A model generated the notes under the pieces. The model saw only the letters and a list, made by a program, of their open reading frames with translations, had not been told where the DNA came from and made no database searches. Below, piece after piece: positions 1 through 7,296 of a DNA stretch of 32,790 bases. The position numbers and the translations under genes were made by a program. Source of the DNA: Chromatiales bacterium. Its GTDB lineage: Bacteria > Pseudomonadota > Gammaproteobacteria > Chromatiales > Chromatiaceae. How positions within the stretch are numbered: the stretch's first letter is position 1; each line of letters starts with the position of its first letter. Location: the NCBI GenBank assembly GCA_028278145.1, contig JANQEV010000012.1, forward strand, positions 1-32,790, given 5' to 3'.

Positions 1-337
1 AGGTGGCACTCCTGGCATCTATCCACTCGCCGCTACGATGGTCGATCACCCAAATCTCAGTAGTCGTAGCATCCTTCCATGGTTTGTCCTGCAACCAGAG
101 AGCGGCACAACCTATGTCATCAAACATCTCTACCCTGGAACGCTTCCCCTCCGGTGTCCAGCGTACCTGCGCAGCATGTTTACGATCACTCAGGACCATG
201 CGACAACGTTCACAGGCATCCCGGTCCCACTTCACCTCCTTGGGTCCGGTACCAGGATCACCCGAGCAGGCAGCAAGCAGGAACAATAGCTGCAACACAA
301 CAACCAGGCCAATAACACCGGAGAACCGCGTCTGCAT
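1..337 (-). CDS. nosL: NosL copper-chaperone lipoprotein (3' end cut by window edge)
   Basis: About 112 residues are visible and the C-terminus runs off the left edge. The protein starts with a hydrophobic signal ending in a lipobox (LLAAC, Cys24), so it is predicted to be a lipoprotein. A C-E-R-C-R-M segment (residues 42-47) follows, then F-D-D-I-G-C-A, as in NosL/accessory copper-binding proteins. NosL family members bind Cu(I) and help supply the copper centres of nitrous oxide reductase. The start codon lies 4 nt after the nosF stop, so the two are almost certainly co-transcribed. No longer track ORF covers this gene because it is incomplete; it was read directly from the minus strand. 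The assignment rests on motif and context and is fairly secure. nosY is expected beyond the edge. Confidence 0.85.
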   Translation of the reverse strand, partial: MQTRFSGVIGLVVVLQLLFLLAACSGDPGTGPKEVKWDRDACERCRMVLSDRKHAAQVRWTPEGKRSRVEMFDDIGCAALWLQDKPWKDATTTEIWVIDHRSGEWIDARSAT

Positions 338-341
338 GGAG

Positions 342-1196
342 TCAGGCTGCCTCATCCATCTTGATACCGGCCAGCAGTGCGGCATAACGCGACAACACCC
401 CCAGGAAACGCAGGCGATCCGGACCGGGGACAAAACCATCCCACACCAGACCTTCCTTACTTCCGGTAAAACCCCACTCCTGAATGGTCTTGGCAAAGGC
501 ATCTTCGGCACGGATCAGTCGCACCTGGCAGTGCAGGCGACTGGAGAGCTCCACCAGGTCTGCAACCCTGTCATCCAAAACCACATTACCCTGGTCCAGT
601 TCGATCACCCGGTTCACCAGGGGTGCCACCTCATCCAGACGGTGACTGGAGATGAGCATTACTGCCTGATCCTGTTTCTCGGCCAATAGCTGGAAGAATA
701 CATGCCGCGCCTCGGGATCGAGATTTGCAGCCGGTTCATCCATCACCAGCAGTTCGCTGTCACGACCCAGGGCAATGGCGATCAGCAGCTTCTGTTTCTG
801 GCCACCAGAGAGTTTCACAAATGGTTGATGCCTGAAGCTGTCCACATCAAAACCCATGCGGCCCGCCACCTCCTCCATATGTTTCTGATCGGCATTACAC
901 AGGCTGGCTGAGAAGCGCAGCAGCTGTCCAACCGGCATCTTGAGTGGCGGTGGCAGTTGCGGTACGAAGCCCACCTTGGAGAGTACCTCACGCCTGTGCA
1001 GACGTGGGTCCTGTCCATCGATAGATACACTGCCATCACAGGTGTACTCTCCCAGCAGGCAACGTATCAGGGTGGTCTTGCCAGCACCGTTAGAACCCAC
1101 TAGGGCCACCCGGTGCCCGCGCTCTATCTCTAGCTCCACCCCTTTGAGTACATCTGTACGGCGGAACCGTTTGGTTGTCTTTTCAAATCTTATCAT
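342..1196 (-). CDS. nosF: NosF ABC-transporter ATPase
   Basis: This 284-residue ATP-binding protein carries a Walker A motif (GSNGAGKT, about residues 34-41), an ABC signature (LSGGQKQ, 129-135) and a Walker B motif (VMDEP, 151-155) followed by the D-loop and switch His (SSH). In nos clusters NosF energises the membrane permease NosY. Together with periplasmic NosD this complex takes part in maturation of the CuZ site of NosZ. The ATG directly follows the nosH TAG stop with no intervening base, and nosL starts 4 nt after its own stop, so it sits inside a tightly packed operon. The ABC-ATPase call is certain; the NosF assignment depends on the neighbours. Confidence 0.93.
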   Translation of the reverse strand: MIRFEKTTKRFRRTDVLKGVELEIERGHRVALVGSNGAGKTTLIRCLLGEYTCDGSVSIDGQDPRLHRREVLSKVGFVPQLPPPLKMPVGQLLRFSASLCNADQKHMEEVAGRMGFDVDSFRHQPFVKLSGGQKQKLLIAIALGRDSELLVMDEPAANLDPEARHVFFQLLAEKQDQAVMLISSHRLDEVAPLVNRVIELDQGNVVLDDRVADLVELSSRLHCQVRLIRAEDAFAKTIQEWGFTGSKEGLVWDGFVPGPDRLRFLGVLSRYAALLAGIKMDEAA

Positions 1197-2192
1197 CTAC
1201 TTTTTATTGTCATTCTTCAGGTGCTTACCCAGCCCCTTCACCTCAAACACCAGGGAGTCGGTGGGACAGATATCCACACACAGGCCACACCTGGTACAGT
1301 CGGCACCAACATCCATATCCATGGCATCGGCACGCCCCTTAATCGTCATGCTGAGCACGTGTGGCACCAGGCAGATCTTGCGACAATCACCCTCATGGTG
1401 ACAGTTTTTAAGGTTATACTTCACCCGCAGCGGGGATATGGTCCCCACTACACCATAGGTTATCCCAATGGGACAGATATATCTGCACCAGGCGCGCCGG
1501 GAGTAGAACACCTCGATCAGCAGCAAAAAGCCAACCCAGATCAGGGCCAGACCCGGACCATAGATCAGGGCACGACTGAGTATACCTGTGGGCGAGATGG
1601 TCTCGAAAACGGTATATCCGCTAGCAAAGGCCAGCAGGGCGAATATCACGTAAAGTACCGTACGTACGCTACGCTTTAAGGGGCGATCACGTACGATCTT
1701 CTTCTTGGCCAGCCACAGGTGCAGTGACTCGGCCCACTCTGCCACCAGGTGATAGGGACAGACCCAGGAGCAGAAGGTGCGACCACCAAGCAATATCCAC
1801 ATCACCAAGATAGTTACGAACCCAATCACCAGGTTCAGCACCACAATCTTGTAGGCCAACACCACCTGCAGGGCAGAGTTGAGATCTGCCATATGGAATC
1901 CCACAAACCTGGATGCGGTCAGGGCGCCTTCCAGGATCTGCACATCAAAGAAGAAAGAGACCACAAACAGCATGTTCACCAGGATCAGGGTAATCCAACG
2001 CCGGTTGCGCCATTTGTGTGGTGCAGGATTCTGCGCCGCCTCCTCATAGATGCGGTCAAATTCAGCCTTATCGAAAGGGTTATCCTTCTTGTGGACGTGT
2101 ATATCCTTGGCATCGACAGTAATCTTTTCCGGATCCGGTTTGCGCGGAGCACCACCGAACATGACACGCAGGGATTCAACTATATAACCCAT
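1197..2192 (-). CDS. nosH: NosH, NapH-like membrane ferredoxin
   Basis: This is a polytopic membrane protein of about 331 residues. It has several hydrophobic segments, two NapH-like cysteine pairs at membrane boundaries (FCSWVCP and WCRYICP) and a C-terminal ferredoxin cluster motif (CTRCGLCVDICP), with a further cysteine-rich stretch just before it. NapH/NosH proteins are thought to oxidise quinol and pass electrons to the partner NapG/NosG. In clade II nos clusters this pair is proposed to feed NosZ through cytochromes. I chose the ATG at 2192 rather than the upstream in-frame start at 2225. A GAGG ribosome site lies 6 nt before it and overlaps the nosG stop, whereas the longer form would intrude 26 nt into nosG. 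Confidence 0.9.
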   Translation of the reverse strand: MGYIVESLRVMFGGAPRKPDPEKITVDAKDIHVHKKDNPFDKAEFDRIYEEAAQNPAPHKWRNRRWITLILVNMLFVVSFFFDVQILEGALTASRFVGFHMADLNSALQVVLAYKIVVLNLVIGFVTILVMWILLGGRTFCSWVCPYHLVAEWAESLHLWLAKKKIVRDRPLKRSVRTVLYVIFALLAFASGYTVFETISPTGILSRALIYGPGLALIWVGFLLLIEVFYSRRAWCRYICPIGITYGVVGTISPLRVKYNLKNCHHEGDCRKICLVPHVLSMTIKGRADAMDMDVGADCTRCGLCVDICPTDSLVFEVKGLGKHLKNDNKK

Positions 2193-2199
2193 GCTAACC

Positions 2200-3090
2200 T
2201 CACACGTCGTCCGCGGTTTTATCAATATCTATCACGATTGCAGCGGGCTCAACCGGACAGATCATTTCACACACCCCGCAGCCAACACAGCCTTCATAAA
2301 CCACTGGCATCATGCGCTGCGTACCATCTATACCTTCAATCGGCTCCAGAGCAATCGCATGCAGTGGCGGGCACTCGTTACCATGCTTCTCGGCAACCCT
2401 GGCCACCTTGGAATCTTTCTTCTGTTTTGCCTCCTCCGCACACTGGGTGATCCTGATTTCAATGGGACACTGACGTACGCATAGATCACATAACTCCAGG
2501 TCATACTCATATTCTGCCACCTTGATGGGGTTCCAACGATCCACATCGTCATAGCGCAACAGCCCCTCAAAATCTGGCCCCCTGGCCACACCCTTGAATC
2601 CCTTACCCTGTACCGCCAGACAAGATTCAGCACACGCCAGGCGGGCAAAACCCATTCTGGTATCAGCCGGGTAATCCAGGTCATGGGTCAGGGCACCGGT
2701 AGGACAGGCCAGAACACACTGCAGACCGTCGCAGGAGAAATCGCAGGCCTGGGCCCTGGCATCTATATAGGGCACACCGATTCCGAAACCATCGGTTATA
2801 TCGGCCAGCTTTATGGCCTCCACCGGACATACCTGCACACACTGACCACACTTGATACAGGAGGCGAAAAACTCCTGCTCATCGAATGGAGTCTTGATGG
2901 CACCTGGAGGACGCAGACGCAGTGAATGCCCCTGCACCACCGGCCAGAAGCCAAGCATGGAGGCACCCACGGCTCCAGTAGCCAGAACCGTGGAACGCAG
3001 AAACTGCCTGCGGCTCTGATCCTGCCTGCGCTTGGAACGAACACGTTTCTTTTTCGTGTTCACACTTTTGTCTTTATCTGACTCAGTCAA
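2200..3090 (-). CDS. nosG: NosG, Tat-exported polyferredoxin (NapG-like)
   Basis: The protein has 296 residues. After a very basic N-terminus comes a twin-arginine signal (SRRQFLR, residues 26-32) and a hydrophobic stretch. Four cysteine clusters follow, typical of [4Fe-4S] binding: CIKCGQCVQVCP, a C-x3-C-x4-C-x3-CP motif, CDLCVRQCP and CVGCGVCEMICP. It is therefore a periplasmic NapG-like iron-sulfur protein, expected to work with membrane NosH in electron transfer towards N2O reductase. The start is TTG at 3090. It overlaps the nosD TGA as TTGA, and a GGAGG ribosome site lies 7 nt upstream. The next in-frame Met (residue 45) would delete the Tat signal, so the TTG is strongly favoured. Confidence 0.92.
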   Translation of the reverse strand: MTESDKDKSVNTKKKRVRSKRRQDQSRRQFLRSTVLATGAVGASMLGFWPVVQGHSLRLRPPGAIKTPFDEQEFFASCIKCGQCVQVCPVEAIKLADITDGFGIGVPYIDARAQACDFSCDGLQCVLACPTGALTHDLDYPADTRMGFARLACAESCLAVQGKGFKGVARGPDFEGLLRYDDVDRWNPIKVAEYEYDLELCDLCVRQCPIEIRITQCAEEAKQKKDSKVARVAEKHGNECPPLHAIALEPIEGIDGTQRMMPVVYEGCVGCGVCEMICPVEPAAIVIDIDKTADDV

Positions 3091-4376
3091 TCTACTGCCT
3101 CCGCTGACATCAGTGGTTTATCGTCTCGCAACACCAGGTCAGGCGAGGTAAATGGCGCCAGTCGCTCCAGGAAGTCCAGTACTTCCAGCACCGGAGAACC
3201 CTTAAAAAATCTCGTGGATGGGACATCCATCCAGATGCGGTCGGCATAGGTATAGAGCTCATATGCACTATCACCTACTCCATCCCTGTTCCGGTCAAAG
3301 CCCTCATAATCATCCCAGTGATTACCGCTCCAGTCATTGCGTTTTGCCGTCTTGGCACCACCCACGGCAACCTGGGTAATATTACCCTTCATCCGGTTAC
3401 GTTTGAAAATATTACCCTTCCAGTCATTCAGGAATAGGATACCAATACCGCTGAAGGCGATCAGGTTATCCTCGATACGGTTTATTGTATCAGGCTGGTA
3501 GGGAGAAACATCCAGATACAGGCCAGTGGCGCAGTACAGCACCCGGTTGCCTGTTACCACCACCTCTGAGGTCTCTTTGAAACCGATCCCCATGCCAGTG
3601 GCACCGGTGGCATGGGCGATGTAGTTATCTTTGACCACCACTCCATCACTGTACATGATGAAGATACCCACCGAGTTGTCCTCAAAGTGATTTCCCACCA
3701 CCTCGTTGTATTGAGAGTACATGAAGTGCAGGGAGTAGCGACCACCGCGGGCGTCATTGCCCTTGATCAGGTTGTCCTTGGAATACCAGACCACAATATC
3801 CCGGGAGTCACGCACCTGGTTATCCATAATCTTATTATTGAAGCTGTACCAGAGGCGTATGGCATCGCCACGCATACCAAGCTCAACCGGCTTGGAAGTA
3901 ATCTTGTTGCGGCGCACAATATTATGTTCTGCCTGCCCCAGATCTATACCAAAAAGGGAGTTATCGATAACGTTATCCTTGATAACGTTAAAGTTCCCCC
4001 GAACCTGAACCCCGGAATCGATATCGTTGTGAGATTCACCAGAGTTGGTGAGACGTAGATTCTTCAGGGTGGCACCATCGGTATCCAGAAAGATGACCGA
4101 GCCCTTGCCACCGGCATCGATGGTTACCTGGCCGCGGCCATCTATGGTAATAGGCTTTTCGATAATTACCGGCCCGGCATAGGTTCCAGGTGGCGGTGTG
4201 AGGATAGCGTTGGGTTTGGCTGCATCCACCAACTCCTGAAATGATGGATACTCTTTACCCCAGCTGGTGCTGGCCACCAACGACCACAGCAGCAGCGCTG
4301 CCAGAAACGACCAAGGGCCGAAGATTGAGCTTCGAGGCTGTTTCACCTCTGTTCCCGAACTTCGACCCCCAGACAT
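3087..4376 (-). CDS. nosD: NosD periplasmic copper-site maturation protein
   Basis: The 429-residue protein has an N-terminal hydrophobic export segment (about residues 20-38) and then a long run of beta-helix (CASH/parallel beta-helix) repeats. These show recurring G-N-x-x-x-x-N-x-I-x-x-x-x-x-G-I patterns, as in NosD. NosD is a periplasmic protein needed for assembly of the tetranuclear CuZ centre, acting with the NosFY ABC transporter. It is co-transcribed with nosB upstream (54-nt gap) and overlaps nosG by 4 nt. No clear Shine-Dalgarno was seen before the ATG at 4376, which may mean it relies on readthrough from nosB. Family assignment is secure from repeats and context. Confidence 0.93.
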   Translation of the reverse strand: MSGGRSSGTEVKQPRSSIFGPWSFLAALLLWSLVASTSWGKEYPSFQELVDAAKPNAILTPPPGTYAGPVIIEKPITIDGRGQVTIDAGGKGSVIFLDTDGATLKNLRLTNSGESHNDIDSGVQVRGNFNVIKDNVIDNSLFGIDLGQAEHNIVRRNKITSKPVELGMRGDAIRLWYSFNNKIMDNQVRDSRDIVVWYSKDNLIKGNDARGGRYSLHFMYSQYNEVVGNHFEDNSVGIFIMYSDGVVVKDNYIAHATGATGMGIGFKETSEVVVTGNRVLYCATGLYLDVSPYQPDTINRIEDNLIAFSGIGILFLNDWKGNIFKRNRMKGNITQVAVGGAKTAKRNDWSGNHWDDYEGFDRNRDGVGDSAYELYTYADRIWMDVPSTRFFKGSPVLEVLDFLERLAPFTSPDLVLRDDKPLMSAEAVD

Positions 4377-4429
4377 ATTGAAAATAACGCTAAACAGTTT
4401 GGTGTATCCTCAGGGCACCTGCCCTGTAA

Positions 4430-5623
4430 TCAGCTATCCTCTCGATTCTGCTTGATGCGGATCAGAGCGGCAACCGCCAGAACCAGGGAAAACAGCACCA
4501 TTATACCAAAACCTATATATGGGTATGAATGGGTGGAAAACTGCGCCACCTTACCCACGCCAAATACGGTTGGCATGAACGGCTTAACCGTGAAGGCGCC
4601 CATATCGTTCAGGGTGTGTCCATACCACCACAGCCAGGCGGAATAATCGATAATAAAGAAAACCGGCAGTGCCATGGGTACCAGTACCAACAACCAATAC
4701 AGCATGCCGCTGTTTTTGCGGGCACCAAATATCAGCAACAGCATGGCACCGATCAGGCCCACAAACACCACATTGATGGCCAACTTGAGGTTCTTGACCA
4801 TGGGCACGATTTCGGTGGGATTGTTGAAGTAGCGTCCCAGACTTTTGGCATAGTGCCAGGACATGATCTGGAAGCTGCTGCCATTCCATGGACCCTCTGC
4901 CTGACCTTTTGCCTGGTCTCTATCATAGGTAGCCTTGATCTCCTGAATCAGCTGAGTCTTAGCGAACTTCGATCTTTCAGCGGCCTTCTTCGCCTTTTCA
5001 GCCTGAGAAGGCAATACCACCTCAACACCAGAATCCTCCAGAGACTGCTTGACGGCACCTACTATGCCGCCAATTACGATCTCAGGTTCCTTGGTATCAC
5101 TGGATGCCTCCTGATCCAGTGACGTGACCAGGGCCTCCACATAGCCTTCGTTCTGCAGATTAAATCCATCTTCTGCATATATAGTCACATACATCCAGGC
5201 GGCTAAGCCGGTAAAACCAACCCCAAGGATGGCCATACGCACCTTGGGAATGCGGCACATAAAACCCAGCAGCATAATACCGAGAAACACGGTAAGAAAC
5301 TGTCCAAAACCCCGCTCTACCGGACCACCTGCGGCGATAGGATACATGCCTACATAGTGGTTGATGGTATCCATCTCATGCACACAATCCAGGGCCACAT
5401 CCTCTTTGATCTCAGCCTTTTCGATTTTCTTACAACCGTTGAATACGCCATTCATATGGAAATGAATACGCACTCCATCAGGAAATGACTCTTCCGGGTA
5501 GTTGGGCGCAGTCAGGGAGACCCACCAGACAGGGGTATAGAAGATTACAGCCAAAAGTCCCAACGCAATAAGGGTCAGAACAGCTACCTGAAGAGTCTGT
5601 TTATTCGTGGATACTGCAGTCAT
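4430..5623 (-). CDS. nosB: NosB-type multi-pass membrane protein of clade II nos clusters
   Basis: This is a membrane protein of about 397 residues with roughly six hydrophobic helices. The first is near residues 12-31, followed by a periplasmic loop with conserved-looking Cys and His residues, two more helices, a long polar alpha-helical stretch, and three final helices. Its position between nosZ/cytochromes and nosD matches NosB, a protein of unknown biochemical role found in epsilonproteobacterial-type (clade II) nos clusters; reports suggest a need for N2O respiration. I chose the ATG at 5623. A GTG at 5674 would add 17 polar residues, and neither has a strong ribosome site. The name is assigned by synteny and topology, not by a catalytic motif. 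Confidence 0.78.
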   Translation of the reverse strand: MTAVSTNKQTLQVAVLTLIALGLLAVIFYTPVWWVSLTAPNYPEESFPDGVRIHFHMNGVFNGCKKIEKAEIKEDVALDCVHEMDTINHYVGMYPIAAGGPVERGFGQFLTVFLGIMLLGFMCRIPKVRMAILGVGFTGLAAWMYVTIYAEDGFNLQNEGYVEALVTSLDQEASSDTKEPEIVIGGIVGAVKQSLEDSGVEVVLPSQAEKAKKAAERSKFAKTQLIQEIKATYDRDQAKGQAEGPWNGSSFQIMSWHYAKSLGRYFNNPTEIVPMVKNLKLAINVVFVGLIGAMLLLIFGARKNSGMLYWLLVLVPMALPVFFIIDYSAWLWWYGHTLNDMGAFTVKPFMPTVFGVGKVAQFSTHSYPYIGFGIMVLFSLVLAVAALIRIKQNREDS

Positions 5624-5789
5624 GATTCTACTATTCTCGAGCGGCTGATTAGGGGTTCTGGATGACACTGACACCAGTGGACCAGGACATATATGGGTTA
5701 GTGATTACGATATGTAAAACAACCCTGAAATGAAGTTGTTACCAAGTCCAAATAGCAATAAACAACTGCTAATGAACATCACTGTTAAA

Positions 5790-5819
5790 GACAGTTCCCA
5801 CGCAAGCGTGGGAACTGTC
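5790..5819. repeat. REP-like perfect palindrome between cytochrome gene and nosB
   Basis: Two perfectly complementary 14-nt arms (GACAGTTCCCACGC, 5790-5803, and its reverse complement, 5806-5819) are separated by only AA. The TTCCCACGC/GCGTGGGAA core resembles REP elements mobilised by RAYT transposases in Gammaproteobacteria (from general knowledge). On the transcribed (minus) strand it could form a very stable hairpin 3' of the diheme cytochrome gene. Only a weak TTTAA follows, so it is more likely an mRNA-stabilising or processing element than a strong terminator. Confidence 0.6.
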
Positions 5820-5854
5820 GGTACAACATTAGACTTCTCTAACCGGAAACCAGA

Positions 5855-6583
5855 TTAATCGAAATCTGGGTTTAGCCAATCTTTTGACGGAGCCAGATCC
5901 TCTTTTGGCACCGGAATACGTGAGGTGTAGTTGATCACCATGGCCATATCCTTGTCGCTGAAGCCATTGATCTGTTTCACCATGTCTGGGTTGGCGTTAC
6001 GGCGCTTGCCGTCACGGATCCACTCAAACTGACGCAGCATGTACTTGTAGTGCTGACCGGCGATCTTGGGATAGAACTTGTTCTCATCACCCTCACCGTT
6101 CTTTCCATGGCACTGGGTACAGTTCTTGTCATAGAGCTGCTTACCCTGTTCGAATTCAGGTGTTCCCTCAGCCCAGTCACCCTTGCCGTTGTCCGGGTTC
6201 ATCGGCAGCTTTTCGATGTATGCGGTTACGTCGGCAATAGCCTGCTCGTCACCAATGGACTCAGGCAGGGCAAACGGATACATGGTTGGGTTGTCACGGT
6301 TCAGGGCGCGGATATCAGCCAGCTGCTTGATCAGAACTGTACGGTGCTGACCGGCCAGCTGTGGGAAGGTACCCTCCTTCATTCCCCAACCTTCAGGCAT
6401 ATGGCATGCAGAGCAGACCTCGTATACATCCAGGCCGTTTTCCAGGTCAGGTTTCAGGGTCATAGCCTTATCTTTCTCACCACCGGCCTTGTTCCAAGCT
6501 GCTGGAGCTCCAGCTAGGCTGATGCCACTGATAGCCAGTCCCATAGCGACAGCCAGGGTCTTAACTAGGGTCTTTGTTGCCAT
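5855..6583 (-). CDS. Periplasmic diheme cytochrome c (c4-like, NosC-type)
   Basis: The 242-residue protein has a Sec signal peptide ending near ISLAG-AP. Two class I cytochrome domains follow, each with one heme motif: CSACH (about residues 57-61) and CTQCH (about 155-159). The tandem layout, with Pro-x-(I/L)-A-G-Q-H after each heme, is that of cytochrome c4. In clade II nos clusters, cytochromes NosC1/NosC2 are proposed to carry electrons from NosG/NosH to NosZ, and this gene's place in the cluster supports that role. A strong AGGAG lies 8 nt before the ATG. An FNR-like site (6675-6688) in the upstream gap may give it its own promoter. The cytochrome identity is certain; partner assignment is inferred. 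Confidence 0.92.
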   Translation of the reverse strand: MATKTLVKTLAVAMGLAISGISLAGAPAAWNKAGGEKDKAMTLKPDLENGLDVYEVCSACHMPEGWGMKEGTFPQLAGQHRTVLIKQLADIRALNRDNPTMYPFALPESIGDEQAIADVTAYIEKLPMNPDNGKGDWAEGTPEFEQGKQLYDKNCTQCHGKNGEGDENKFYPKIAGQHYKYMLRQFEWIRDGKRRNANPDMVKQINGFSDKDMAMVINYTSRIPVPKEDLAPSKDWLNPDFD

Positions 6584-6880
6584 TCTCTAATCTCCTCAGA
6601 ACTGCCAAACATGGCAGCTTAATATACTAAATTACTGGGTTAACAAGTTTCGCACGACAGGATATTAGTGGACATTGATATTCGTCAAGCCCCGATTACT
6701 CGATTTAACCCGGTTGTAGTAGGCTTAATCCATTGGTACCGCAATAAGCGGTAACCGTGGATCTGGATTGGTTATTTCTAGTCGGCAGACAATCATACGA
6801 TAATACCAGTATTAATTACTTATTATTCAATAAGTTGCGCCTGCGCACGCGAAACTACCACAAAAACTGTAGTGTTTAAA
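6584..6880. other. 297-nt gap between the two cytochrome genes
   Basis: No convincing coding frame is present. The gap holds the FNR-like box listed separately (6675-6688), an AT-rich TATATT on the minus strand at 6621-6626 and a small imperfect hairpin (TACCGC/GCGGTA arms, 6737-6742 and 6748-6753). Its length, unusual inside this otherwise tight operon, suggests a secondary promoter or RNA processing point for the distal nos genes. Confidence 0.5.
6675..6688 (-). promoter_or_regulatory. FNR/DNR-like half-perfect box upstream of diheme cytochrome gene
   Basis: On the minus strand the sequence reads TTGAC-GAAT-ATCAA, matching 9 of 10 fixed positions of the FNR/DNR consensus TTGAT-N4-ATCAA. 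It is centred about 98 nt before the cytochrome start. No good -10 lies at the spacing for a -41.5 site; a TATATT at 6626-6621 would place the box near -67. About one such 9/10 match is expected by chance in a window of this size, so support is modest. Confidence 0.35.
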
Positions 6881-7201
6881 TTACTTTAAAGTAGCCAGCC
6901 AGTCTGCCAGGATGCGCATTTCCTCTTCCGAAACCAGGTGCATGATACCTTTCATGGCAGCAGTCTGTCCGTTGTTACGGGCACCGCTCTTGATATCCTT
7001 CATCTGATTGAAGGCGTAGTCGGCATTCTGTCCTGCCAATGGTGGATAGACAGGCAAAAGGGGTGACTTGGCATCTTTACCGTGGCAGGAAAAGCAGGTC
7101 TTGGTCTTGAACAGGGTCGGACCGTCGGCTGCTACAGCAGACCCACTCAGGGCCAGGCCAAAAACACATGCCAGCAGTAGAGAGATCGTTTTCAACTTCA
7201 T
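6881..7201 (-). CDS. Periplasmic monoheme cytochrome c (c553-like, NosC-type)
   Basis: This small protein of 106 residues has a Sec signal peptide (cleavage near AVAA-DG), one heme-binding CFSCH motif (about residues 36-40), a Pro-Pro-L-A-G-Q segment and a C-terminal Met (MKGIMHLV) suitable as the distal heme ligand. It belongs to the class I c553/c5-like group. It sits between nosZ and the diheme cytochrome, so it is the probable immediate or alternative electron donor to NosZ. A GAGG lies 6 nt before the ATG. A terminator-like hairpin separates it from nosZ, so its transcript level may be lower than that of nosZ. Confidence 0.9.
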   Translation of the reverse strand: MKLKTISLLLACVFGLALSGSAVAADGPTLFKTKTCFSCHGKDAKSPLLPVYPPLAGQNADYAFNQMKDIKSGARNNGQTAAMKGIMHLVSEEEMRILADWLATLK

Positions 7202-7232
7202 GGATTACCTCATCTTCTAGATTCAGGTTACA

Positions 7233-7267
7233 AATTTAAAGAAAAGGGGCCCAATATGAGCCCCTTT
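7233..7267 (-). terminator. Hairpin with T-rich tail just downstream of nosZ (terminator or attenuator)
   Basis: Reading the minus strand 29 nt after the nosZ stop, an 8-bp stem (AAAGGGGC with GCCCCTTT; plus-strand arms 7243-7250 and 7260-7267) with a 9-nt loop is followed by TCTTTAAATTT. This resembles an intrinsic terminator. Because the cytochrome gene and the rest of the nos cluster lie downstream, it is more likely partial, tuning nosZ above the other genes. Confidence 0.6.
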
Positions 7268-7296
7268 CCCACTACTGTCAAACACTATCTGGAGTA

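Noticed and set aside
3..689. A 228-codon plus-strand frame at the left edge
   Set aside because: It runs opposite nosL and nosF, both supported by motifs and operon spacing, and its product is low-complexity-like with no family features.
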